64,000 nucleotides of DNA from Kalaharituber pfeilii (Eukaryota; Ascomycota; Pezizomycetes; Pezizales; Pezizaceae): the NCBI GenBank assembly GCA_015179045.1, contig WHUZ01000002.1, forward strand, positions 372,001-436,000. The letters run 5' to 3'. Below the pieces are notes generated by a model that had not been told where the DNA came from, did no database searches, and saw nothing but the letters and a program-made list of their open reading frames with translations. The position numbers were made by a program, and so were the translations under genes. Shown in pieces: positions 47,313 through 58,842 of this stretch (positions are counted from its first letter, which is position 1; each line of letters opens with the position of its first letter).

Positions 47313-48090
47313 CTCGCTCGTTTCAAAAAAGTATTGGAATGGCATAAAAAAGGATGTAAATCCATGCAGCTCATATTGCTGTCTCCTGTCCAAGGCTATA
47401 ACCCGTGCCCGCATTCATTATCTTCTGACAATATCCACATCATAGTCTTTCACCGTCTGCCTCTGCTATTGAATACCTGCTAGTTGCACCAAATGCAAGG
47501 TGAGTAAAAATAATAAAGTACTTGTAGCTCTGCAGTTACTAAACATATGTAGGTCCGGAGGTCAACCAAGAAGAAGAGCTGCAATACTTGGCTTGCTATA
47601 TGCTAATGTACCCTAAAAGGCTATTTCTACCAGTATACTAGAACTACGTGCTTTTGATGTACTCGAGACAGCGTGCAATTGCAGGAGCTAAATTTCTGTT
47701 CAAGCTGTGCTCTAAACTCTCCAGAGTTTAATCCTATTGAGAAAAATTTGGCCTCATAATGAAAAGAATCTTGAGGTGCACAGAAAAAAAATCATGACAA
47801 CCAGTGGCATGGAGTGGGGTTGGTTGTGGAATAAGACTACTGTGGATGAGATCAATTGGCACACCTCTACTCTTTCTGGGATTATGGCTCACTTTAGTAC
47901 AGCTAAGGATGACAATAATTATCATGTATAGATATTCTTCACATGATACTGCATCACTGAATCATTTGTACAGTGCTGTGTAGTGGTGCGTAAAGTACGA
48001 GTGCGTGACAGGGAGTAGGAAGTAATCTAGCTTATGCAATTGCAAGTATTACATAGTTTATGCAGTTCCAATACTTTTTGAACGAGTGAG
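47313..48090. mobile_element. Tc1/mariner-like relic with TIRs and TA target sites
   Basis: The ends are inverted repeats: CTCGCTCGTTTCAAAAAAGT reading in from 47313 matches CTCACTCGTTCAAAAAGTAT reading in from 48090, and similarity extends to GGAATGGCATAA / GGAACTGCATAA. TA lies at 47311-47312 and 48091-48092. Inside, around 47705-47745, SPEFNPIEK-like codons are visible in broken frames (TCCAGAGTTTAATCCTATTG), the signature near the last acidic residue of DD34D/E transposases. The rest is eroded and the element is far shorter than a full transposon (778 bp). It sits between the U6 copies. Confidence 0.7.
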
Positions 48091-48155
48091 TATACCTCTA
48101 CCATCATTGCACCAGAGATCCCCCGTCATTTGCAATCTAACTCTATACACTCTAG

Positions 48156-48183
48156 CAAAATTGACTAAGTGTCCCGAAGGAAC
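48156..48183 (-). pseudogene. U6 snRNA 5' fragment (first exon only)
   Basis: The 28 nt GTTCCTTCGGGACACTTAGT plus CAATTTTG match exon 1 of the intact U6 copy with only a few differences. Similarity ends where the intron would begin. Upstream DNA (48184-48235) also resembles the upstream region of the intact copy (AAGGTGGTT...GAGCTC...ACAAT-like blocks), so promoter and exon 1 were duplicated together. Confidence 0.8.
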
Positions 48184-48347
48184 GAAAACTCAACTAAGGT
48201 GGTTGGTAGTGAGCTCGATGCAAACAATCCTATAGGTACGTACCACCATACCAATTGCAGGTACCTCTCAATTTTTTTTTCTTTGAGAAAAAAGATAGGA
48301 ATATAAAAACAAAAAAAATTGAAAAAGCCAAAAAAGACGAAAACCAA

Positions 48348-48380
<33 letters not shown>

Positions 48381-48382
<2 letters not shown>

Positions 48383-48544
48383 ATTGTACCTCTCTTTGTA
48401 AAGCGTGTCATCCTTAGTGCAGGGGCCATGCTAATCTTCTCTGTATCGTTTCTATCGAATTAGTTGCGTTAGCATTAGTGCGTCCTCAACTAGGATATTC
48501 GGAGGAAGAAACATACCAAATTGACCAAGTGTCCCGAAGGACAC
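48381..48544 (-). ncRNA. U6: U6 spliceosomal snRNA gene containing a 65-nt spliceosomal-type intron
   Basis: Exon 1 (48544-48517, 28 nt) is GTGTCCTTCGGGACACTTGG followed by TCAATTTG, the U6 5' stem-loop and the start of the U4/U6 and mRNA-facing region. The intron (48516-48452) begins GTATGT, has a CTAAT-type branch in GCAACTAATTCG and ends TAG. Exon 2 (48451-48381) starts AAACGATACAGAGAAGATTA, so the invariant ACAGAGA box lies just downstream of the splice junction. It continues GCATGGCCCCTGCACTAAGG, then ATGACACGC and TTTACAAAGAGAGGTAC. The spliced RNA would be about 99 nt, the normal U6 size. A 29-nt T tract (RNA strand) follows as polymerase III terminator. Introns in U6 are known from S. 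pombe and scattered fungi. Here the insertion point lies upstream of ACAGAGA rather than within it. Confidence 0.93.
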
Positions 48545-49437
48545 TGCTAATGAAATACATAAGGTAGTTTGAGCTCAACGCAATCAGTGAACTATGTAGC
48601 TGCTATGTATATGGACAGCATAAGTAGAGTACTCGAGTACAACAATAGTACTGTACATCATGCTCTCCCCCGGTGTCAAAGCCCCGGGTTTTTTTAACTT
48701 ACTCCACAGCCAGTTATAAGATGCGGCCGCGATGTGGAGGCGCAAAAATAGCCTGGGGCAACAAGAACAGGGCAGCGGGTAAACAGTTTCACATGTAGGT
48801 ATGTAAAGGCCTACCAAGCGTAAACAGAATTTCGTGCTCTACTTCGAAATTCTGGGATGAATTAAATTAATATTAAGAGATGATGACGTCGATTTGTCCG
48901 GGATAAGGTACTGTGAGAGGGAAAAGTGGTCTAGTGGGAAGACAAGAGCAAGCAGCTGAAATGATCGTTGTCTATTGGATTTTCTTCCTTCGACCTTGTA
49001 ACGATGATGATCTCTTCTGAGGCCACCCTTCTCCCCTCAAGAAAAACTCACCTTCCCGGTACCCCTTCCCCTTTTAGTAGTTACCTCCCCCTCCGGCCTT
49101 CACCCACCGTGGTACTTGAAATGCCACCACACCCAACAGTTCCAGTCTGTAGTCATCAGGTTGAGGGTAAACAGCTGTTTGGAACCAGTGAACAGTATCG
49201 TTCAGTATGTAAAAAGAATTCTTTATCGAGCTCAAAACAATTACAATTATTCAAACATAGTAAATTAAAATATAGGATAAAAGCAACAAATCAAAGAACA
49301 AAAAATCAAAACGAGCATTCCAATACTCAAACTAAGTCCCGCTCTAAAGCCTTTGACCGCTAAAACTTCAAACATGGCAAAAGATACATAGTTCGACAAA
49401 AATACAAAAACAAGAACAAAACAACCCCCAGTACATT
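48545..49437. other. Upstream region of the intact U6 gene and 3' flank of the GTPase gene
   Basis: The stretch next to 48545 should contain the U6 upstream promoter, though I see no unambiguous TATA or B box. No protein gene is supported. The inverted pair GAATTTCG / CGAAATTC near 48829-48852 is too short to interpret. Confidence 0.45.
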
Positions 49438-52400
49438 TTACAGCCCCATCACCACCCTCCCCACAACGCCATCCAACCCTCTCCCCTGCCCAGAAGTCAC
49501 CAGCACCTTCGCCCCAACCTCCACCCACTCGCTTCCCCTCAAAAATTCAAACGCACAGATCATCTTCTCTGCAACCTCCGCTTGCTCCCCTTCTTTTCCA
49601 TCCTCCCCATCACTGCCAATCCCCTCATCCACGTCGAAACCAAAGAGATCAACCTCCTCTGGTACCACTTTCCCTTTCTTTTTCCTATCTATGCCCCCGT
49701 CGGAGCCTCGGAGAGAGCGAGGAAAACCAGCGCCCCATCCAGATCCCTCAGCGGCATACTCAACAGGTAACTCAATGATCCTTGCCGCGGCGCGAATACT
49801 GGCACAGTATATCACAACGTGACTCCCAACTGCAAGACTCGTCACCCCTCCACCACCGCCTTCACCACCATTATCCCACCGCTCAAATTCGGTGACAAAG
49901 CCCGAATATGCCTTTGGCCATTCCCTCACCCCTTTTCTGCCAGAAACGATCCGGTTTAATATCACCATTCCTTTTCTCAATCTAAACTCTACCTTCTCCA
50001 CAGTCCCGTTCTTGGTGCCGTTCCCACCGCCAGAATCCTCTTGGACGCGGTTGTTTCCATTACTCTCGTCAGGAGTTGCAAACGACACAGTTCTGCTCAT
50101 AGCTGCTATTGGCATATCAATTCCACTCGTTTCTTGGACCTTACTCTCCTTTTTCAAATGATCATCTGTCCGCCCCGGTGACGCGATTCTCAACGGTCCT
50201 TCCGCCCCAATTTCAGTTAAACTCACCCCTCCCTCCTCGGTATCAACATCCCCATCCAGCAAATTTTCAACATTAATCTTCGGCATCTGATCCCCTTTTC
50301 CTGTACCCACCACCTCTGACTCCTCCAGATCCGCTAGAGACTCTAACGTCCCCAAACACACCAACCCCAATGTCCCCGCCTCCCCCTCAAACAGAGTTCC
50401 CACCGGTAGCCTCAATCTCCTCACACTTACGACCCTGGCAACCTTCCACTCCTCTAGCTGCAGCTGTCCCGACTCATCATTGTCACTATTATTTCCACTC
50501 CCCTTTCCGTTTCCGCCCTTTGTCATGGCAGGAGTTCCTGAATTTGGTCTTTTCGGCCTATGATTCTCGTCCCCGCTACTCACTCCAGTGCCTTCTTCAT
50601 CACTCAACCATCCTTTTCTCCCACCAAATGCACCAGCAGACGATACCAGCAGCAATGAAATAGTAGTGGGACTAAGAACTGTAGATCCCTTTCTCCCATT
50701 CTGAGTAGGAATTGAACCGGTCGACTGTGATCTTCTCATCCCGGCACTCGTAGCCTCAGTTGGCGGTCTTGCGGAGAAGGGCCCAACGACAAGCACGTCT
50801 CCAACCGATATCCGTCCGTAGCGAACGTGGCCGCTGACTATGGCGCCTTCGTATGCTTTGTCAGGGGCAACGCCGCTGGAATCGGCATTGACAATGTCGG
50901 GGAAAAAGGTGTACGAATCAGGTAAGGCAAAGACCTCCTCAATATGAAAGAGCGTTTCAATTGGTTGTTGCTGATTATCATGCTTACCAGAATCTGGCAT
51001 TACCTTCCCATCCTGCATAGGGACATCGTCATCCACAGTCTTCCCAGTTATCAGTACCTTCCCCAGCTCCTCTATAACTTCCACCAAAGAGCTCCCCTCA
51101 ATCGGCATCAACCCCACATTCCCGTTCGCCCCCTGATTCACCGACTTCCTACACTCTTTTGTCTCCTCTTTCGGTATTGGCAACCCCCTCAGTAACGCAT
51201 GTAAACACCCAATCCCCTGCCCGGTCACACTACTCGTAAAAACAATCGGCACCACCCTTTTTCCCTCCCCTATCTTCATCTCATCCAAAGCTTCTATCTT
51301 CCTAATCACATCCCGCACCTGGCCTTCCTCCTTCACACCCCACGTTCCAAACGTCTTAGCTGACGAGCTCATCGTCACGGGTTCTCTCCCATGTTTCCGT
51401 AGCGAAGATAACACCTCGCTCAGAATCCGTCTGAGACCTTCCTTCCTTGCAATATCCAGCTTGGTGAGTAGCACGACTAGCCGCAATCCAAGCTTCAGCA
51501 CAAGCTGCAGATGCTTTTTCGTCGCATCAGTGAGCTCATCCTCGTCCGCAGGGATGAGCAATAGCGCGTAATGAGGCGCCCAGCCGACCAAAGATCTGAT
51601 CGTAGTCCGGCGGTACCTGGGGTGCCCCGCAGTGTCCGAAAAAAACACTATCCGCCCGTTGCAATCCGCATTTGGAAGCGTACGGGTATTGGATATTGCA
51701 GTGTGCACATCAATCCATGATGAGATATTGCCATATGAGTAATTAATTACCTCTCCACCTGGCAAATCCTGGGTTGAATACGGCTTGTATCCAACAATTT
51801 CCTGCGCAACTGAAGAGGTAACTCCTGATACAAGCTCGTGCCTGTGTCTAAATAGCGATAAACGCGACTTCCCCCTTCCATTATCCGGTTGAGATGTAGT
51901 TAGGGACCCAAGTAAGGTCGACTTTCCAGAAGTAGTTGTCCCTGTAAGGGAAATCTTCAGCTGCTCTGTAGCAGGCGGAATGATATTTTCCTTGACAGTG
52001 ACTAAATCCTCTGTGGCTCCTCCAGATGAACTATCACCAGTGCATGGCCCACCATTCACCCCCTTCAGCATCGGCTTCACAAAAGCCTCCGCAACCCACA
52101 ACGTCCCAGTCCTATTTCCCCTTCGGCGTCCCATATCCTCCCTATCATCCCATTCTCCAGCACGAGAGGACTCGCTAACATTGCGTGCTGCGTCTTCAGC
52201 AGTAATTTTCCCAACAGGAATTCTCCGCAGAACCCATATTGTACACCCGAGTCTTGCCGCCATCTCCCGCAAAGTATCTAAACTCTCCTCTAATTCCTCT
52301 TCAAGCAATCCTACAAACGTGCCATCGTCACAGACCCCCAACTCGTACAGCGCTCCCTGGGAGTCTTGTAGGGAGTCGCGGATTTGTTGAGGGTTGGAGG

Positions 52401-52834
52401 ACGGTCCGGATGAAGCTGCGGAGAAGTACCTGGAACATCGAAACGCTTAAATTAGCTTAATTATGGTATCAACTTTACGTTGGAGGCACTGACGGGTTAC
52501 TCTGCTGCAGCCGCCACAGCAGTTGTGTGGTCAATTGCTCCAATCTCACTAAGCTTTTCCCTTCTTTCAGCAGGTGTAACTTATACTCTGTCGACCCAAC
52601 CTGCGGCTCCGATATCAATCCCTTAACTCCTACCAACCCATTCCCTTCAATCTTGGCTCCTTTATTCGTAGCATCTTTACCACTTCCAACCTCTGAGGAA
52701 AGGGAATCATTGCTAGCAAGCAGCGAGGACCCAGGCCTAGTGTAGCTGCTTAATGGGGTGTTGTTGCGAGAGTTACTTCCCCATGGAGACGCAGGATGCG
52801 GTGGGGATGGGTCAAATGAGAAGATTGACGACAT
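49438..52834 (-). CDS. GTPBP1/GTPBP2-like translational-type GTPase
   Basis: Two exons, 52834-52494 and 52429-49438 (1110 aa), are joined by a GTCAGT...TTCCAG intron that reconstitutes NPYFSA. An N-terminal helical region (YKLHLLKEGKSLVRLEQLTT QLLWRL in part) is followed by the G domain: G1 GTTTSGKST (277-285), G3 DTAGH (379-383), G4 TKLD (436-439). The family hallmark INYSYGNISSW and GWAPHYALLLIPADEDEL lie between. Beta-barrel domains follow (AIVSGHVRYGRISVGDVLVV and LRKGMVILNR). This layout matches the EF-Tu-related GTPBP1/2 family implicated in ribosome rescue and mRNA surveillance in animals. The fungal role is less defined. Compared with animal members (~600-670 aa) the protein is longer, with disordered Ser/Gly-rich inserts in the C-terminal half and a final KOW-like tail (VGAKVLVTSGQGRGLDG VVGRV in part). 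Confidence 0.9.
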
Positions 52835-55512
52835 TGTGAGCTATTTTCGTGCCAAGTATGGCTAGCGTGATTTGCGATTGTGTGCCTGATTTAGGGCGCT
52901 GTTATTCCGAAACGTTGGTGATGGTGGTAGTGGTGTTGAAGTGAGTAGATGGGATGAGTATTCATAAATTGAAGCTCTTGTACTAAGTCCTATATCTTCC
53001 ACTGTATCTCATTCGCTCGAAGTCAGTGAATTGACTATGCGTAACAGTCCATAATATCAGCTATATCATTCACGACAATCTCGGCTCCCTTTTGCTCTGC
53101 AGGCGGAGGAAATCTCACACCCTCAGTTATATCCGACAATGCTGACTCAATCAAGCCTCAAGCAACTGACCTCCGAACAAGGATAGACTACAACGTACGC
53201 TTCTTATTCAAATCTTACTCAACTCAGCGAGCCCCTGGTATCTGTTGTCTCCGACTTGCAGCTTCTGGTGGTAATTCCCTATGAGTGAACCCGTGTCTCT
53301 CGACGATTTCGTATTATCCTCTCTGCAGTGCTATTCTGTTGTCCGTGAGCTATTCGTACTTTAGATCTCTGTATCCGTGGCGGCATTTTATCTTGGAGAC
53401 AAGCCGGGACCTGGTGGTGATATGTAGCAACTACAGAAACTGTAGAGCAGAGTAACCGTAATAAGGCACAGCGCGAGGGCTTCGAGATATATCTCCTAGA
53501 CCCGCAGTGGTTTATGACTAATTTTCCAAGACGGGCCATCTCCTGAGCTGGCGCAACATGCAACTGAGGTCGCCACAGTAAGTGGAAAGCTTCAACTGGC
53601 ATGGATGAGGCCCAAGCCACCCACAGGTGCTCCGCGCACTTCCACGGACTCTCAGCGGCAGAAACCAACTGCGTTGCAGTCATAGTTTTAAAATAGGGCT
53701 CTTGCATCGCAGGAATCATCACCCATTTCTCATCTCATTTCTCATCTGCTCTCGGCTTGACATCCTTGGCATCTGAGAGAACGATGACCGAAGCGGGCGG
53801 GAGGTTCTTGGCATGTATAATACGTCAGTTCCCAGTGGGCCTGCTGCAGTCCGCTGCACATACGCGTATCAACACATGCCAACCTTCTATATAGCTATGC
53901 TCATTTGGAAAGTTTTACGTCATCTATATTGAGAAAGGTGTTAGAGGGTAAGTGGTGTTTATGGAGGGGTAGGCCATAGGAAAGTACTAATAGTTGTTTT
54001 GTATTAATTATTCTATTGCTCTATATATACTCCTCAACAGCATTTGAAAGACTAAGTAAAATAAAACATCCAACGGCAAGAGTCTGGGCACGAGAACAGA
54101 AAAAGATAGCATAAAAAGTTAGCGTTCATATTTCGTTATTGTAGCTGTTGCCGCTCTCGCCTCTCAGATTTCGTGCGACCGCTGACTAGGTCTAGTTACG
54201 AGACTAGGTGAGCTAGTCTCGTAACCAGTAGGTGGGCATAAGAATTGACCGCTGATAAAACTTAGCCTAGAGTACAGCGCATTGTTAACAACCCTGTCGT
54301 TACCCTGACACTTTGACCTGTAGTGCGCTTAAGGTTACGAGACTAGCGCGTAAGTACGTACTCGTTTGTTGATGGTATGCCCGCTTTGGCATGCCTACGT
54401 CCTCCTAAGTGGCCAGCATCCTCTCACTCTGCCACACACGACAAGTACCCATTGACACTGCAATTCATCGTGCCCAAGTGCGTTATAAAATCTTCTACTC
54501 AAGTAGGTGCTTCTTCAATGTGCACGGCCATGAAATCTCATAGCAGGCGCCTAATGTCAGGCTAGATAGCGACAATCATGATGTAATATTCCCGTTGTCA
54601 AGCAACGGAGATCGAAAATTAGCCCTTGGGCCTGAGAAATTTGAAATCCAGTGTCGCTCAACAACGGCATGATTAATCAGTTTTTCTACAGCTTAACTTC
54701 GACATGCAGTCCATAGTAGAAGCACGCGCGGATAATGACTTAAGCACTCGCTCGTTCAAAAGTTATAGGAGCGGCTGAGTAGCGCATAATTAGTCAGCCG
54801 TTCCAATATAGTATGGTTGAGTGCACCTAGAAGGGACTTACAGCCACCACGTTTGATGACCTTCTACATTACCAAACCAAACCTGATTGAAACCTAAAGG
54901 ACAATAATATGTACTATTTGGTCTGCTCTACAATTTTATGTCCTCTACAAAAAAGAAAAAAAAATTAAGGAGTGAGTAGAAGCAGATTGAAATAGAGGTG
55001 TTTTGTATGAGAAAGCCAAAAAATGCACCGTGCCAAGAGCGCTAAATCAATGCTAGTACAGTCTGGAAATGATCTACATATTACAGTACTCTACTTCTCA
55101 CAACCATTTGATATGAGTGCATAATAGGTAAACATTTATACAAAATGACTAATTAGGATATCAGAAACAGACTCAAGACTACATGGAATTGTCAATCCTA
55201 ATCTTCGAAGTTATACTTACAATTATCATAAGTATAGCATTTTGCAGCTGCCTCTCAGAAAATTCATTAAAGTTGAGCTTATAATCAAAATAATAATACA
55301 ATAATACCAAAAACTCATAAGCTCCAGGTTGTCCGGTATTAGGAGGTCTTTCGGTTGATGCCAAATGCTAGAAAGCAGACTAAGGCTAGCTAGGAGCCTA
55401 TGTGCAGGGTTCCCCTCCCCTTATCATAAAAAGGAAAAAAAGAAAAAGAAAAAAAAAGTGTATTATTAGTCAGTGCCCGACGGGATGTCCCTTCTGGGTG
55501 CACTCCACCATA
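52835..55512. other. Gene-poor spacer with hairpin repeats and a stray mariner-like end
   Basis: No gene is supported. A 147-codon frame at 53279-53722 (minus) has no recognisable domain. A perfect 13-bp inverted repeat lies at 54195-54225, with a third copy at 54334-54346. Near 54746 the sequence ACTCGCTCGTTCAAAAG resembles the ends of the mariner-like relic at 47313. Confidence 0.5.
54195..54225. repeat. Perfect 13-bp hairpin GTTACGAGACTAG with 5-nt loop
   Basis: Left arm 54195-54207, loop GTGAG, right arm 54213-54225 (CTAGTCTCGTAAC). A further direct copy of the 13-mer lies at 54334-54346. Confidence 0.85.
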
Positions 55513-56730
55513 CCTAGACAAAAGTGTAACGCCACTCCCTCACTATGCAACAATAAGAATAGCGCATATGCGCTACATTTACCTTTATGATGCAATAGGA
55601 AAAATACTAGTAGATCAAGCCCTTGTAACAAGAATACTATGATCAAGGAAAAAATATCGAACTTAACTCCAATACATTTACAAACTTCCAGGTAATGTAT
55701 ACTCATATAATAAGGCAAAGGAATTAGCTAAACATGCATTAATAGGAGACTACATCAATAGAAGATCATACTAGTACCAGAAACAAGACTTTCAAGAAAA
55801 GGCTCAGTTCGCTCAAGATATCCCTCTAAGCTGCTCAACTTCGAGCCTCTTATCACTAATACTTAGTATACCAGTGCTCCGCCTTCAGTACTGCTGCAAC
55901 CCGTCATGGGATACTTTGAAAAGGCTTGAAGGATCTGATTCCTGCAATTATTCAATGCTTCCGCCAGTGCCAGTTTGATAAGGTCCGCCTTGCATTAAAT
56001 GAATGTTTGGATGATACTTAAATTCTGTTCGAATGAGGCAATATTTCTGCTTTCTTAAATATCTGAAAGCTCTTTCTCATTTTTGTATCACTGGAAAGTG
56101 AAAGTGCTAAGAGTGAAGTTCCAAGCACGTTTTTAGCCATCTTAACGTTAAGTTTTATATTCAAAGAAGTGTTAAAATAATAACTCAATTAATGAACTAT
56201 AGCAAGCACTGTGGGGAATCTTGGCATTCCAAGTGCTACAGTAGGCGAACATAATCTGAGGCATGGGGGGGGAGGTAATTACTGAAAAAGGAAGTGGTAC
56301 TGGGAGGTTAAGGGTATTTCTTGAAGCGAGAAGTGGGGGGACCTCAGAAAATCATCATCATCGTCATCGTTGAGAGTCATGGTATCACTGGGCTTTTAGT
56401 CTGCTAGGTCTTGCAGTTGTTCCGTTGTGTTCTTAAGATGTAGTAAACCGATTCTCTTCTTACATCCCGATCTCTATCCCTATCTCTCTCCTTTTACCTT
56501 CCATGTTCTTCTTCCCCTCTGTGAGCTTTCCTCTTGATTCCTCCCACAGCACGTATTTAGAGCACGTATATACTGTATTTAGAGTATACACACTTGTCCA
56601 GTATCCATGAATTACTCTTGATGTACTAAGGCGATCTCTTCCTGTTGCATATACAGTGATTAATGCAGTGCATATGCGCTTTTCCCTATTATTGCATAGT
56701 GAGGGGGTGGCGTACACTTTTGTCTACTTG
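55513..56730. mobile_element. 1.2-kb non-autonomous DNA element with ~100-bp inverted repeats
   Basis: The left end (TAGACAAAAGTGTAACGCCA, CTCCCTCACTATGCA) and the inverse of the right end (TAGACAAAAGTGTACGCCAC, CCCCTCACTATGCA) match, and both continue with GCGCATATGC about 35 bp in and TGCAACAGGAA / TGCAATAGGAA farther on. TA dinucleotides flank both ends (55511-55512, 56731-56732). No transposase frame exists inside. The TIR length and TA target suggest a Tc1/mariner/pogo-superfamily derivative unrelated in sequence to the MITE at 7810. Confidence 0.75.
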
Positions 56731-58842
56731 TAGGTACTGTACTTTCTAAGCGAGCGAGTATGCATATTTCCGCAGTCAGCTCTTTGGCATGCATGCGCTA
56801 CTGTACTTTCACCACAACGCGTCGCACCCCACCCACGACGCACGTTCCTAGCCCAAAACTGCGACTTGGGAGAGCATACATCTCAATTTATGCATACCAG
56901 AGCAGAATTTCTTATAACATTCTGAGGAAGGGCTAGTCTTCATATTCCACATCTTTTCTTCTCCAATGACACTAGAGAGATATTGCGAAGTGTCTCTGGA
57001 GACAATTCAGAGCGCAATGCAGTGCATAGCGTAAAAATGCGACATGGGCAGTGACAAGGTCTGAGAAAACGTCGAGCCAGCCTGGCCCCCTCTCCGGCCC
57101 GGTTTTCTTTCGACTGGCCTCAATAAGAGGGGAGCAACCAGACTAGACAGGGGTCCTCTCCAAGGGTCCCCAGTGAATTACTAGTCCAGTGACGTCCCCC
57201 CCGGTTTTGGCTCCAGCTGGAGTTCGCAATCTCGCTATTTGTTTTTGAGGAATTACAGCTTCGCAAATTTTCGAATCACATCTTGGCATATATTTTTTCG
57301 CCACAATATTGAATTCTACATATCTGGGCATTTGAATATCATAATTTTACATTGTCTAAAGTTGCAAGAAATGCAGCACGGAAATATCTGAAGTAGCTGT
57401 GGGGTTATTCACAGATCATAGAAAAAATGTATGTAGTACTTGTATATTAGGAAAATTTCTAGGAATGGTATAGTGATGTATGGACCAGACGTTTAACAGA
57501 AGTAGGCCGAATGAGCATTATAGGTCAAGAGGCCTACCAAGAACACCGTCTAGCCACAATGCTATGATACTCTATTCTCACTGTAAGAAACGCTGAATGG
57601 AAGTAGTGCATTCTATTGCGGAGTAGACTTTTGTATGGGATTTCCATAAATGCGTGCCAAGACATCATCCAAAAATGTCCCTCGCGCCCATTTATCGGCC
57701 ATACTTAACTTTTCGGGGCAAGTAGAACTATTACGTCCGAAGAATAATCCTTTATTTATCTCCATCAAAATGTGAATACAAAACTCTGTTGTGGTGATTA
57801 AGATATAGACTCTCCTAGGTGTTGTAGTACCAAGCTTGATTCGGTAATCCATATCAAGCCATCCATTCGGCCAACAGGAAACCACGTACCCGAGGTGGCC
57901 CAGTGCAAGCTCAAGCGAGAGCCCAGCCCCGTCCTCACTTCAGAACAGGCCAATGAGTCCCGTGCCATGGCGTTACTGCAAGCTAGTTACTCTCGAAGCT
58001 CAACGGCATGACAAGGTAGCTTCTCTTGGATGAGCCGAACTTGGAGGATGGGTTGAAGTTCTTGACTACCAGTCACAACAATTTTAAAACAGCATACGCA
58101 TAGTTTCACACAGCATTTATCTTCATTCTGAATAATACAAAGAACTTGAAGGAAAGAAGAAAAGTAAGTCTATGAAGTATACTGGATTTCCACAGCTCCC
58201 AAACTGTGACGAGAATTTGACGACATCTGAATTGCCCGGCCCAGATGCAAATATAAGGACTATAACTACCTTGAAACACGGTGACGAACAAAAATAATAC
58301 AGCCATGGAAATCATACTCTCTGTGGCTTTGAGGCCAGTGCTTGCAAACAGGGCCCCATTGGGATGGGTGCACAATATGACTCAAACGCATGTTTAACAG
58401 TCGATCCAACCACTTTGAGGGTCACGTCGCACATTGCTTGTGGTTCTTCTAATTCTGCATGTGTGCTCCACGACAGTAGCAGTTTCCTGTTAAAAATTCT
58501 CGATTTCTGTAGTTGCTCCTGGATCGCCACCCTTATGAATGTAATGTCAGGAGTGAAAATGGGGACAACATTGAGTCTTGACAGAAGCTTACAATGGTGA
58601 TCCACACTATTACCCACCGCCCATTTGTCGAACGAGATGGGCATTGTTGCCACCTTCTTTGCTTCGTTAGTCCAGAGCCTTGCCAGAGCTACCAGTGTAA
58701 CACCCAGAGAATGTTGAGCACGTATGGTCTGGTCATAGCCCTGTCCATGCGCTGATGAGAGATGAAAATGGGAGTTGTCTTTGCAACTTTTACAACCTCT
58801 GGTTCAAATCAAATAGTACTTTGTTAAGCAAAGGTTGGTGTA
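56731..58842. other. Spacer with an unrecognised small reading frame
   Basis: Apart from the weak candidate at 58312-58653 and a minus frame of 90 codons at 57613-57885 without motifs, this 2.1-kb stretch shows nothing I can annotate. Confidence 0.45.
58312..58653 (-). CDS. Hypothetical small protein (weak candidate)
   Basis: A 113-codon frame begins at 58653 with an ATG (MATMPISFDKWAVGNSVDHH). The same frame continues upstream in a protein-like manner (VALARLWTNEAKKVATMP), so the real start may lie farther right. A GTAAGC donor occurs after DHH (near 58593) and possible acceptors follow, so splicing could change the middle part. The remainder (QEQLQKSRIFNRKLLLSWST, EPQAMCDVTLKVVGST) has balanced composition but matches no family I know. 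It may equally be a relic of a transposon-encoded or duplicated gene. Confidence 0.3.
   Translation of the reverse strand: MATMPISFDKWAVGNSVDHHCKLLSRLNVVPIFTPDITFIRVAIQEQLQKSRIFNRKLLLSWSTHAELEEPQAMCDVTLKVVGSTVKHAFESYCAPIPMGPCLQALASKPQRV

Noticed and set aside
47245..47445. Plus-strand frame at the left end of the mariner-like relic
   Set aside because: It crosses the TIR boundary and does not resemble a transposase.
53279..53722. 147-codon minus-strand frame
   Set aside because: No recognisable domain and no splice or promoter context; kept only as a note in the spacer entry.
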